From an uncultured Clostridia bacterium (GTDB lineage: Bacteria; Bacillota; Clostridia; Christensenellales; Borkfalkiaceae), in the NCBI GenBank assembly GCA_900557285.1, contig USSJ01000066.1:1-6930 (forward strand): a stretch of 6,930 nt of DNA, given 5' to 3'. How positions within the stretch are numbered: position 1 is the stretch's first letter; each line of letters opens with the position of its first letter. A program made the translations under genes and the position numbers. This document shows, piece after piece, positions 1 through 6,034 of the stretch. Under the pieces are notes generated by a model. That model made no database searches, was not told where the DNA came from, and worked only from the letters and a program-made list of their open reading frames with translations.

Positions 1-88
1 ACCCATCGAAAAACCTGTGGACGGATATCTCAAGCGGTACCGCGCCCAGGTTACTTCCGCGAGCCGCGGCGCTATTTTCAAAAAATAA
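1..88 (+). CDS. ilvD: Dihydroxy-acid dehydratase, 3' end only (partial)
   Basis: This is the last 28 codons and TAA stop (86-88) of a gene that begins before the window; the readable frame starts at base 2. The peptide contains GYLKRYRAQVTSASRGAIF. It matches the conserved C-terminal tail of dihydroxy-acid dehydratases, typically GYL-x-RY-x-x-x-V-(S/T)-S-A-x-x-GA-(I/V) just before the stop. IlvD is an iron-sulfur enzyme that dehydrates 2,3-dihydroxy-3-methylbutanoate and 2,3-dihydroxy-3-methylpentanoate to the 2-oxo acid precursors of valine/leucine and isoleucine. The catalytic core lies outside the window, so the call rests on the tail plus the neighbouring cimA and leu genes. It is in the same frame as cimA, 78 nt upstream, and probably co-transcribed with it. 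Confidence 0.8.
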   Translation, partial: PIEKPVDGYLKRYRAQVTSASRGAIFKK

Positions 89-104
89 TTGCACGCTTTT
101 ATTC

Positions 105-129
105 TGCGGCAGGCAACCTGCCTGCCGCA
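105..129 (+). other. Strong RNA hairpin in the ilvD-cimA junction
   Basis: There is a perfect 11-bp GC-rich stem with arms TGCGGCAGGCA (105-115) and TGCCTGCCGCA (119-129) and a 3-nt loop ACC. No T-run follows directly, so alone it is not a classic intrinsic terminator. TTCTG at 102-106 can also pair with CAGAA at 131-135, which would lengthen the helix and take up part of the A-run that the next hairpin needs. It may be a processing or stability element, or one half of an attenuator. Confidence 0.6.
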
Positions 130-133
130 ACAG

Positions 134-154
134 AAAAACGCGGCCGCGTTTTTT
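134..154 (+). terminator. Weak terminator-like hairpin abutting the cimA ribosome binding site
   Basis: A perfect dyad has arms AAAAACGCGG (134-143) and CCGCGTTTTT (144-153), ending in a six-T run (149-154). As RNA it would form about 8 bp, only three of them G-C, around a GGCC loop. It therefore looks like a leaky terminator. The cimA Shine-Dalgarno begins two bases after the T-run. A role in lowering or gating readthrough from ilvD into cimA is inference. Confidence 0.4.
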
Positions 155-156
155 AT

Positions 157-162
157 GAGGTG
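157..162 (+). promoter_or_regulatory. Ribosome binding site that fixes the cimA start
   Basis: GAGGTG lies 4 nt before the ATG at 167. In-frame starts further upstream (TTG at 89, ATG at 155) lack a comparable site and would add residues that run through the hairpins. The conserved enzyme sequence begins just after the 167 start. Confidence 0.75.
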
Positions 163-166
163 TACC

Positions 167-1744
167 ATGGAAAACACGAAAAAATTACAGATCTTTGATT
201 CCACCCTGCGCGACGGCGCACAGGGTGCGAATATTTCTTTTTCCGTCGACGACAAGATCAAAGTGATCGAAACGCTCGACGGGCTGGGCATCGACTTCAT
301 CGAAGCGGGCAATCCTTTTTCCAATCCCGCCGAAATGCAGTTTTTCCAGCGCATTCAGGGAATGAAACTTTCTCATGCGAAGATCGTTGCATTCGGTTCC
401 ACCCGCCGCAAAGGCATTTCGGCGGCAGAAGACAGCAATCTGAAGTCCTTGCTCGCCGCCAATACCGAATACGTCGCCATTTTCGGCAAAAGCCATATCC
501 GCCACGTTAGCGATGTCATCAAAGCAACTCCGGAAGAAAATCTCGCCATGATCCGCGAGAGCGTGGAATTCCTTTCTTCGCACGGCAAAAAAGTCATTTT
601 CGACGCCGAACATTTCTTCGACGGCTATAAAACCGACTCCGCTTACGCCTTATCCGCTTTGAAAAGCGCGCACGACGCGGGCGCATATTGCCTGTGCCTG
701 TGCGATACGAACGGCGGCATTTTCCCCGACGAAGCGTATGAGATCACCAAAAAAGTGACGGATACGTTCCCCGACAGCATCGTCGCGATCCACTGCCACA
801 ACGACGGCGGACTCGCCGTCGCCGATTCCATCGAAGCGGTCAAGGCGGGCGCACGGCAGATCCAGGGCACTTTTTTAGGATTCGGCGAACGCTGCGGAAA
901 CGCAAACCTTTCCACGATCATCTGCAACCTGCAATTAAAACGCGGCTACGAGTGCATCCCGACCGAAAATCTCAAAGATATTTACGAGAGCGCCGCCACC
1001 ATCGCGGACACCGCCAACATGGCGATCCCCGCCAATCAGCCCTACATCGGCATGAACGCGTTTGCGCATAAGGCAGGCATGCATGCGGACGGCGTGCTGA
1101 AATATTCCTCTTCTTTTGAACACATCGATCCCGAAATCATCGGCAACAAGCGAAAATTCCTGCTTTCGGAAATTTCGGGGAAAAGCGCGATCTACGACAA
1201 ACTCAAAAACTATTTCCCCTCTCTCGACAAAAACGGCAAGGAAATGGGCGACATCGTCAACGCACTCAAAGAACGCGCCCTTTCCGGTTACCAGTACGAA
1301 GCCGCCGAAGCAAGTTTTGTTCTTCTCGTCGAAAAGATCTTGGGAAAATACAAATCCTCATTCGATCTCATCAATTACAAAGTCATCAACGAACAGCCTG
1401 CGATCGAAGGGAAAGTCGCTTCCGCGATCATCAAAATACGCGTAAACGGCGTTACCAAGATCTCGGCATCCGACGGCGAAGGCCCCGTCCACGCCATGGA
1501 CCTTGCCCTGCGTTCCGCTCTTTCCGAGTTCTATCCCGAAATCGCACAGGTGTCCCTGACCGACTTTAAAGTGCGCGTTCTCGATTCGGACAAAGCGACC
1601 GCCGCAAAAGTCCGCGTACTCATCACATCCGCAAACAGCTGCGACAGCTGGACAACGGTCGGCGTTTCCGAAGACATCATCGAAGCGAGCTGGCTCGCCC
1701 TCACCGATTCCATCGATTACGCCCTCATGCGCCGCGGAAAATAA
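167..1744 (+). CDS. cimA: Citramalate synthase (pyruvate pathway to isoleucine)
   Basis: The 525-residue product is a full-length HMGL-like/DRE-TIM acyltransferase of the citramalate synthase type. It condenses pyruvate and acetyl-CoA to (R)-citramalate, the first step of threonine-independent isoleucine synthesis. Visible motifs are DSTLRDGAQ (11-19, with Arg15 and Asp16), FGSTRRKG (76-83), DAEHFFDGYK (146-155), CDTNGG (179-184), the metal-binding HCHND (209-213), GERCGNANL (240-248) and GMHADGV (304-310). FGSTRRKG and DAEHFFDGYK favour citramalate synthase over 2-isopropylmalate synthase. Residues from about 380 onward form the LeuA-type dimerisation/regulatory domain, expected to bind the feedback inhibitor isoleucine. 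No separate promoter is seen, so transcription probably comes from ilvD upstream. A strong terminator follows. A LeuA-like side activity cannot be excluded from sequence alone. Confidence 0.92.
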   Translation: MENTKKLQIFDSTLRDGAQGANISFSVDDKIKVIETLDGLGIDFIEAGNPFSNPAEMQFFQRIQGMKLSHAKIVAFGSTRRKGISAAEDSNLKSLLAANTEYVAIFGKSHIRHVSDVIKATPEENLAMIRESVEFLSSHGKKVIFDAEHFFDGYKTDSAYALSALKSAHDAGAYCLCLCDTNGGIFPDEAYEITKKVTDTFPDSIVAIHCHNDGGLAVADSIEAVKAGARQIQGTFLGFGERCGNANLSTIICNLQLKRGYECIPTENLKDIYESAATIADTANMAIPANQPYIGMNAFAHKAGMHADGVLKYSSSFEHIDPEIIGNKRKFLLSEISGKSAIYDKLKNYFPSLDKNGKEMGDIVNALKERALSGYQYEAAEASFVLLVEKILGKYKSSFDLINYKVINEQPAIEGKVASAIIKIRVNGVTKISASDGEGPVHAMDLALRSALSEFYPEIAQVSLTDFKVRVLDSDKATAAKVRVLITSANSCDSWTTVGVSEDIIEASWLALTDSIDYALMRRGK

Positions 1745-1754
1745 TGTTTTCCCC

Positions 1755-1790
1755 CGCCGCTCCGCTTTCTTTAGCGGAGCGGCGTTTTTT
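1755..1790 (+). terminator. Rho-independent terminator after cimA
   Basis: A perfect 12-bp stem has arms CGCCGCTCCGCT (1755-1766) and AGCGGAGCGGCG (1773-1784), a TTCTTT loop and a six-T tail (1785-1790). It begins 10 nt after the cimA stop codon and ends the ilvD-cimA transcript. Confidence 0.93.
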
Positions 1791-1865
1791 ATGAAACCGA
1801 TTTGCAAACCGCGGCTTTATTGATTTGTCCTCCCGCCGCAAATCTGCAAAAAATGTTAAAATCAC

Positions 1866-1894
1866 TTTACAATTTTTGTCAGGATTGCTATAAT
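1866..1894 (+). promoter_or_regulatory. Sigma-A-type promoter of the lipoprotein gene
   Basis: The -35 box is TTTACA (1866-1871), followed by a 17-bp spacer and a -10 box TATAAT (1889-1894). A TG one base before the -10 box makes it an extended -10. The start point is predicted near 1901, giving a leader of about 42 nt before the ATG at 1943. Confidence 0.8.
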
Positions 1895-1942
1895 GCAAGC
1901 ATAAGGGAATCATTTCCAAAAAAATTTTATAAAGGAGCACGA

Positions 1943-2896
1943 ATGAAAAGAAGTATTTTCAGGACAGCTGCTGCGCTTTTCTGCGCGGTTGCCTGCGTAT
2001 GCGGTTTTGCCGCCTGCGCGAAAGGCGAACAGAAAAAGGCTGTGGAGAACATAACCCTCAGCAAAACAGAGCTTGCGCTGGAAATCGGCGACGAAGAGAC
2101 AGTTACGGCGACGGTTACGCCGGAAGACGCGTCGGAAAAAACAGTAACATGGTCTGTATCCCCTGCCGGGATCGCTACGGTATCCGAAGGAAAAGTTACC
2201 GCCGTTGCGGAAGGCGCGGCGACTGTTACGGCAACGGCGGGCGGCAAGAGCGCAACCTGCTCGGTTACCGTAAAAGCGCCCGAAACACCCGAAACACCCG
2301 AAACACCCGAAACAGTTCCCGTACGGTACACGGTAACGAAAGAAGAATGGGAAACGGCAATGAATCTGGAAAGCATTCCGAATCTTACCATCCGTATCCT
2401 GTCCGTAAACGGAACGGAAGTCGAATACAGGGATCTTTTCTACGATAACGGCAAATGGCATGACCTCTTTTCGGAAAACGGCCCCGACGGAGCCAAGGAA
2501 CTCATCTCGGAACACTATTACCGGATCACGGGCGGAAAGACCGAAACGGGAACCTATCCCGGAGATTATTATTATCAAGAGGGAAACACCTGGATGGTTC
2601 AAAAAAATTATCAGTTCGTTTACTTTGACAGCGACGGATTCATCCGGTTTGCGACAGGGATCGTTTTTGATGATTTCCGCTTTAACGAAGAAAAAAATGT
2701 GTACGAATGCGAAAAAGGGACGATCCAGATGCCCGACGGCAGCATCGGCATTACGAATGCGGAAGCCGCATTTGAAGACGGCAAACTCATCCGTGTGAAA
2801 ATATCCTCCGAATCGGTCGGCGATATAACCATGGAAGTGAGCGACTACGGCACAACATCGGTTACCCTGCCGGAAGCAACCGAAATCAATAACTAA
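1943..2896 (+). CDS. Putative lipoprotein with Big_2 Ig-like domain and unassigned C-terminal domain
   Basis: The 317-residue product starts at an ATG 5 nt after AAAGGAG (1931-1937); the frame stays open back to 1802 but without another good ribosome site. Residues 1-25 are a lipoprotein signal: Lys/Arg at 2-7, a hydrophobic stretch, then lipobox FAAC with Cys25 as the predicted lipid anchor. Residues about 34-111 match a bacterial Ig-like Big_2 domain, with the pattern ITLSKTELALEIGD, VTWSVSP, IATVSEGKVTAVAEG and a closing SVTV strand. Four PET repeats (113-124) form a linker. Residues 128-317 are strand-rich and aromatic and end in SDYGTTSVTLP (300-310). That ending recalls LolA/LppX-fold lipoproteins, but I do not recognise a defined family. 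It is probably anchored to the outer face of the membrane. It has its own promoter and terminator and no visible link to amino acid synthesis. Its function is unknown. Confidence 0.85.
   Translation: MKRSIFRTAAALFCAVACVCGFAACAKGEQKKAVENITLSKTELALEIGDEETVTATVTPEDASEKTVTWSVSPAGIATVSEGKVTAVAEGAATVTATAGGKSATCSVTVKAPETPETPETPETVPVRYTVTKEEWETAMNLESIPNLTIRILSVNGTEVEYRDLFYDNGKWHDLFSENGPDGAKELISEHYYRITGGKTETGTYPGDYYYQEGNTWMVQKNYQFVYFDSDGFIRFATGIVFDDFRFNEEKNVYECEKGTIQMPDGSIGITNAEAAFEDGKLIRVKISSESVGDITMEVSDYGTTSVTLPEATEINN
2279..2314 (+). repeat. Four tandem 9-bp units encoding a PET linker
   Basis: Four exact copies of CCCGAAACA are in frame inside the lipoprotein gene and encode Pro-Glu-Thr four times between the Big_2 domain and the C-terminal domain. 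Copy number could change by slippage without shifting the frame, which would alter only linker length. Confidence 0.95.
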
Positions 2897-2928
2897 GATT
2901 TAAAACAAACGGAAACTCATCTTTTGAA

Positions 2929-3043
2929 TTTTCCACAAAGATCGCCTGCGGAATGATTCCGCAGGCGATCTTTTCACGTTTTTTATACATTTTTCACAAT
3001 TTTAAGACAACGTTTTCCACAATTCCACGCGGATTTGTACACA
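2929..3043 (+). other. Cluster of DnaA-box-like 9-mers in the convergent intergenic region
   Basis: Three same-strand 9-mers fit the relaxed DnaA-box consensus TTWTNCACA: TTTTCCACA (2929-2937), TTTTTCACA (2990-2998) and TTTTCCACA (3013-3021). A fourth, TTGTACACA (3035-3043), differs from TTATNCACA at one base. None is the strict TTATCCACA. The 2897-3164 gap contains no gene; besides these sites and the terminator I see only a weak AGGAA-AAA-TTCCT inverted repeat (3071-3083). DnaA binding is inference, and chance in AT-rich DNA remains possible. Confidence 0.3.
2937..2974 (+). terminator. Terminator after the lipoprotein gene, possibly bidirectional
   Basis: A perfect dyad covers 2937-2954 and 2956-2973. 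As RNA it gives about 17 bp around a TGA loop, with TTTT at 2971-2974 and a second T-run at 2980-2985. It lies 41 nt after the lipoprotein stop. It is the only strong hairpin in the convergent gap, so it could also stop lysR transcripts. However, it is about 190 nt beyond the lysR stop and has no good T-run in that direction. Confidence 0.8.
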
Positions 3044-3164
3044 ACATACCGCAAAAAAAGAAACGAACGCAGGAAAAATTCCTTCCTTTTCCGCACGCTC
3101 GCACTGCCCGATCCCGCGTTGTACAAAGAAGCGCGGCCCCTCTTGCAGCCCTTTTGCGCACGGC

Positions 3165-4016
3165 TTACAGGGAGCCGAGCAAAGATTCCGCAAGCTCGTT
3201 GCCGCGGCGGCAGACGCAATAGCTCACCACTTCGGGCACGGTAAAATCCAGCGGGCGGATGACTTCGAGAGCGCCGCTTGCGATCTGTTTTTCCGCCATT
3301 TTCTGCGGCAGAAAACTGTAGCCGTGTCCGCCCAGAAGATATTCGATCATTTTGCCGCTGTTGTCGATCTCAAAACGGAACGCGTGCCGCGGCGGAAACA
3401 GAGAACGGATAAACTCGCCCGCTTCCCCGAATGCAAAATTGCACATCAGGTACTCGCAGGAGGCAAGCTCCTCCTTATGAATTCCGTTTTTGTACACATT
3501 GATCGACGGCGACGCCAAAAGCACCAACTTATCCGTAGAAAACCGCCGGCTCAGAAAACCTGTCTTTTTCAGCGGAAGATAGGAAAACGCCACGTCCAGA
3601 ATATTGTCCTGCAGCATCTGCAGAAGATCCAGCGAATGTCCGAGAACCACTTTCAGCGCCACATCCTTATGCTTTCGGAAAAAACCGCTCAAAAGCGGAT
3701 ACAAACTGCTTTCATACACCGCATTGATCGCCCCGACGCGCAGCTGTTTGTCATACCGCGCCGCCGAGTTTACCTCGCGGATAAAACTTTCTTCCAGATC
3801 GTTGATGCGCAAAGCATAACTTAAAAACAACTGACCTTCTTCCGTCAGCTCTACCCCGCCCTGCTTGCGCGTGAAGAGTTTCTGTCCCGTTTCGTTCTCC
3901 AGCTCCGCAATGCGGTTTGTCACCGTGCTCTGCGCCACATACATCCGCTCCGCCGTGCGCGTAAAATTTTTCAACTTGGAAAGCATGATAAACGTCTTGA
4001 TCGATTCACTGTTCAT
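3165..4016 (-). CDS. LysR-type transcriptional regulator, probable regulator of leuCDB
   Basis: The 283-residue product is slightly shorter than the usual 290-310. The N-terminal winged helix-turn-helix spans about 1-60, with the recognition region TAERMYVAQSTVTNRIAELE (21-40) and the following LFTR (47-50) and LTEEG (57-61) typical of LysR proteins. A linker helix (about 62-88) leads to the periplasmic-binding-protein-like effector domain (about 91-283), beginning LRVGAINAVYES. The ATG at 4016 is preceded by GAGG (4025-4022) at 5-nt spacing. The gene is divergent from leuC across 148 bp that contain a T-N11-A dyad, the classic arrangement for a regulator controlling its neighbour and itself. 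The effector is unknown; a pathway intermediate such as isopropylmalate or citramalate is only a guess. No convincing terminator of its own is seen. Confidence 0.88.
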   Translation of the reverse strand: MNSESIKTFIMLSKLKNFTRTAERMYVAQSTVTNRIAELENETGQKLFTRKQGGVELTEEGQLFLSYALRINDLEESFIREVNSAARYDKQLRVGAINAVYESSLYPLLSGFFRKHKDVALKVVLGHSLDLLQMLQDNILDVAFSYLPLKKTGFLSRRFSTDKLVLLASPSINVYKNGIHKEELASCEYLMCNFAFGEAGEFIRSLFPPRHAFRFEIDNSGKMIEYLLGGHGYSFLPQKMAEKQIASGALEVIRPLDFTVPEVVSYCVCRRGNELAESLLGSL

Positions 4017-4031
4017 TTCTGCCTCGCTTAC

Positions 4032-4048
4032 AATCGAAAATACCGATT
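4032..4048. promoter_or_regulatory. Candidate LysR-type binding site (T-N11-A dyad)
   Basis: AATCG (4032-4036) and CGATT (4044-4048) are perfect inverted half-sites separated by 7 bp. They contain T at 4034 and A at 4046, the T-N11-A spacing of LysR-type recognition sites. The centre is about 76 bp upstream of the predicted leuC start point, and the site lies in the lysR leader. A third half-site, AATCG at 4076-4080, directly abuts the leuC -35 box and could be the activation subsite. Confidence 0.55.
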
Positions 4049-4051
4049 AGC

Positions 4052-4065
4052 ATAATTAAAATTAT
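4052..4065. repeat. AT-only inverted repeat in the lysR-leuC divergent region
   Basis: ATAATT (4052-4057) and AATTAT (4060-4065) form a perfect dyad with a 2-bp centre, between the T-N11-A site and the leuC -35 box. It may be part of the regulator footprint or simply AT-rich promoter DNA. Confidence 0.35.
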
Positions 4066-4080
4066 CTATTTTATAAATCG

Positions 4081-4109
4081 TTTACAAATTATATCATATG
4101 TGATATAAT
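4081..4109 (+). promoter_or_regulatory. Sigma-A-type promoter of leuCDB
   Basis: The -35 box is TTTACA (4081-4086), followed by a 17-bp spacer and a -10 box TATAAT (4104-4109), with TG one base upstream (extended -10). The start point is predicted near 4116, about 49 nt before the leuC ATG. The leader is too short for a T-box riboswitch or a leader-peptide attenuator. Confidence 0.8.
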
Positions 4110-4116
4110 AGAGCAA
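4088..4116 (-). promoter_or_regulatory. Candidate lysR promoter overlapping the leuC promoter
   Basis: The palindrome arms ATTATATCA (4088-4096) and TGATATAAT (4101-4109) place a second extended -10, TGATATAAT, on the minus strand with TATAAT at 4093-4088. A weak -35, TTGCTC (4116-4111), sits 17 bp upstream. The start would be near 4081, giving a leader of about 65 nt. Competing promoters and operator use of the same palindrome are inference. Confidence 0.45.
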
Positions 4117-4146
4117 CAAAAAAGCAATGGAAAAATGATTTTTTTC

Positions 4147-4154
4147 GAAGGAGA
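4147..4154 (+). promoter_or_regulatory. Ribosome binding site that fixes the leuC start
   Basis: GAAGGAGA is a near-perfect Shine-Dalgarno, 11 nt (GGAG to ATG) before the ATG at 4165, slightly longer than usual. The in-frame ATG at 4135 lies upstream of this site and would place it inside the coding sequence, so it is rejected as start. Confidence 0.7.
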
Positions 4155-4164
4155 TACAATTTCT

Positions 4165-5424
4165 ATGGGAATGACAATGTCGCAGAAGATCCTGGCCTAC
4201 CATGCAGGGCTCGAGAGCGTGAAAGCGGGGCAACTGATCAACGCGGAGCTGGACATGGTACTCGGCAACGACATCACTTCGCCCGTGGCGGTGAAAGAAT
4301 TTGAAAAGGCAGGATTTTCCTGCATCAAATGTCCCGAACGGGTCAGCATGGTCATGGATCACTTTACGCCGAACAAGGACATCAAGGCGGCGGAACAGGT
4401 CAAGACGGTGCGCAATTTTGCAAACAAATACGGAGTCGACAATTTCTTTGACGTGGGACGGATGGGAATCGAACACGCCCTTTTGCCCGAACAGGGACTG
4501 GTCGGCGCGGGCGATCTCGTGATCGGTGCGGACAGCCACACCTGCACGTACGGCGCACTCGGCGCATTTTCGACGGGCGTAGGCTCCACGGACATGGCGG
4601 CAGGCATGATGAGCAACAAATGCTGGTTCAAAGTTCCTTCCGCGATCAAATTCGTACTGAAAAACAAACCCGCAAAATATATCTGCGGCAAAGACATTAT
4701 TCTGCACATCATCGGCATGATCGGCGTGGACGGCGCGCTGTATAAATCGATGGAATTTGTCGGCGACGGCATACAGTACCTTTCCATCGATGACCGCTTC
4801 ACCATTTGCAACATGGCGATCGAAGCGGGCGCAAAGAACGGAATTTTCCCCGTAGACGACGTAACGCGCGAATATTTAAACGGCAGATTCAAACGTGAGA
4901 TCCGCGTATTCGAAGCGGACGCGGATGCGGAATACGAACGCGTGATCGAAGTGGATCTTGCAACGCTCAAACCCACCGTTGCCTTCCCCCACCTGCCCGA
5001 AAACACGAGAACGCCCGAAGAATGGGGCGACGTGAAGATCGATCAGGTCGTGATCGGATCCTGCACAAACGGACATATTTCCGATTTGCGCATTGCGGCG
5101 AACATTCTCAAAGGCAAACACGTCGCGAAAGGCGTGCGCTGCATCGTGATCCCTGCAACCAACACCATCTGGAAACAGGCGATGCACGAAGGTTTGTTTG
5201 ACGTATTTATCGATGCGGGCGCCGTGGTTTCCACCCCCACCTGCGGGCCGTGCCTGGGCGGGCATATGGGTATCCTTGCGGCAGGCGAACGCGCCGTTGC
5301 CACCACAAACCGCAATTTTGTCGGACGCATGGGTCACGTGGACAGCGAAGTATATCTCGCCTCCCCTTACGTTGCGGCGGCAAGCGCGATCGCAGGAAAG
5401 ATCGCTACCCCCGACGAAGTCTGA
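4165..5424 (+). CDS. leuC: 3-isopropylmalate dehydratase, large subunit
   Basis: The 419-residue product is the catalytic [4Fe-4S] subunit of the aconitase-family isomerase that converts 2-isopropylmalate to 3-isopropylmalate and, in the citramalate route, citramalate to erythro-3-methylmalate. The length matches the short LeuC type in which the small subunit is separate. The start MGMTM followed by QKIL fits the family. [15 protein letters not shown] (121-135) is the aconitase signature. The cluster cysteines are Cys300 (in IGSCTNG) and Cys360 and Cys363 (in [10 protein letters not shown]); all three are present. It is the first gene of a leuCDB operon under the promoter at 4081-4109. Homoaconitase and isopropylmalate isomerase are close relatives; the neighbours cimA, leuD and leuB point to the branched-chain role. 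Confidence 0.95.
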   Translation: MGMTMSQKILAYHAGLESVKAGQLINAELDMVLGNDITSPVAVKEFEKAGFSCIKCPERVSMVMDHFTPNKDIKAAEQVKTVRNFANKYGVDNFFDVGRMGIEHALLPEQGLVGAGDLVIGADSHTCTYGALGAFSTGVGSTDMAAGMMSNKCWFKVPSAIKFVLKNKPAKYICGKDIILHIIGMIGVDGALYKSMEFVGDGIQYLSIDDRFTICNMAIEAGAKNGIFPVDDVTREYLNGRFKREIRVFEADADAEYERVIEVDLATLKPTVAFPHLPENTRTPEEWGDVKIDQVVIGSCTNGHISDLRIAANILKGKHVAKGVRCIVIPATNTIWKQAMHEGLFDVFIDAGAVVSTPTCGPCLGGHMGILAAGERAVATTNRNFVGRMGHVDSEVYLASPYVAAASAIAGKIATPDEV

Positions 5425-5496
5425 TCACTTTTTAAATAAAAGCGATCCTGTTCCGCAAGCGGCGGATGTATGAAATTTTAAAACGAGGAGACTATT

Positions 5497-5985
5497 ATGA
5501 CAGTTAAAGGCACTGTTTTCAAATACGGCAACGACGTCGATACGGACGTCATCATTCCGGCACGGTATCTGAACACGACTTCGGAAACGGAGCTTGCGTC
5601 CCACTGCATGGAAGACATCGACAAAGATTTTGTAAAAAAAGTCAAAAAAGGCGACATCATGGTCGCGCAGGATAATTTCGGCTGCGGATCTTCCCGCGAA
5701 CACGCACCCATCGCCATCAAAGCGAGCGGCATTTCGCTGGTCATCGCCAATTCCTTCGCGCGCATTTTCTACCGCAACGCCATCAACATCGGGCTTCCCA
5801 TTCTCGAATGTCCCGAAGCGGTCGCCAATATCAAAGCGGGCGACGTCGTATCCTGCGACCTTTCCAAGGGCGAGATTGTCAACGAAACGACGGGAAAAAC
5901 CTTCAAAGCGGAACCCTTCCCCGAATTTATACAGAACATCATCGACAAGGGCGGCCTGATCGCTTCCATCAAAGCGGCAAAATAA
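5497..5985 (+). CDS. leuD: 3-isopropylmalate dehydratase, small subunit
   Basis: The 162-residue product is the normal length for a stand-alone LeuD. It is the swivel-domain subunit that pairs with LeuC and contributes substrate contacts. Motifs are [13 protein letters not shown] (15-27), whose YLNT belongs to the loop that influences substrate choice between isopropylmalate-type and homoaconitate-type enzymes, and [15 protein letters not shown] (61-75), the conserved swivel signature. The ATG at 5497 lies 6 nt after GAGGAG (5485-5490). It follows leuC after a 72-nt gap that holds only a weak imperfect hairpin (5445-5467) without a T-run, so co-transcription with leuC is expected. Whether it handles citramalate, isopropylmalate or both cannot be read from the sequence. 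Confidence 0.95.
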   Translation: MTVKGTVFKYGNDVDTDVIIPARYLNTTSETELASHCMEDIDKDFVKKVKKGDIMVAQDNFGCGSSREHAPIAIKASGISLVIANSFARIFYRNAINIGLPILECPEAVANIKAGDVVSCDLSKGEIVNETTGKTFKAEPFPEFIQNIIDKGGLIASIKAAK

Positions 5986-5989
5986 GGCA

Positions 5990-6034
5990 GAAAGCATGTC
6001 GTGCTTTCAAAGTTTCGGCAATATTTTCGCCGAA
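5990..6034 (+). other. Two small hairpins in the leuD-leuB gap
   Basis: The first has arms GAAAGCA (5990-5996) and TGCTTTC (6002-6008) with a 5-nt loop. The second has arms TTCGGC (6014-6019) and GCCGAA (6029-6034) with a 9-nt loop. Neither is followed by a T-run, so they are not terminators. They may be RNA processing or stability elements that tune leuB relative to leuCD; that role is inference. Confidence 0.4.

Noticed and set aside
89..166. N-terminal extension of cimA from TTG at 89
   Set aside because: The extra 26 residues are translated from the two hairpins and are not conserved enzyme sequence. The Shine-Dalgarno at 157-162 points to the ATG at 167.
1799..1844. Inverted repeat GATTTGC / GCAAATC upstream of the lipoprotein promoter
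   Set aside because: The arms are only 7 bp, 32 bp apart, with an irregular inner pairing and no functional context, so chance is sufficient.
1802..1942. Upstream extension of the lipoprotein frame
   Set aside because: It would run through the promoter and bury the lipoprotein signal peptide inside the protein. The good ribosome site is just before 1943.
1910..2602. Minus-strand open frame of 230 codons opposite the lipoprotein gene
   Set aside because: Its composition is dominated by Arg, Phe, Cys and Gly in low-complexity runs. It lacks a ribosome site and overlaps a convincing gene with signal peptide, Big_2 domain, promoter and terminator.
3050..3083. Terminator for the minus-strand LysR gene
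   Set aside because: The AGGAA-AAA-TTCCT stem is only 5 bp and the T-run on the minus strand starts several bases later, interrupted by GC. It is too weak to call.
3324..3824. Plus-strand open frame opposite the LysR gene
   Set aside because: The minus-strand LysR protein is full length with clear domains. The opposite frame has no ribosome site or family resemblance.
4110..4164. T-box riboswitch or leader-peptide attenuator in front of leuC
   Set aside because: The predicted leader is only about 49 nt, with no T-box sequence, no specifier stem, no Leu/Ile/Val-rich small frame and no terminator.
4359..5006. Minus-strand open frame opposite leuC
   Set aside because: It is antisense to conserved LeuC sequence and has no recognisable domain, so it is a by-product of codon bias on the coding strand.
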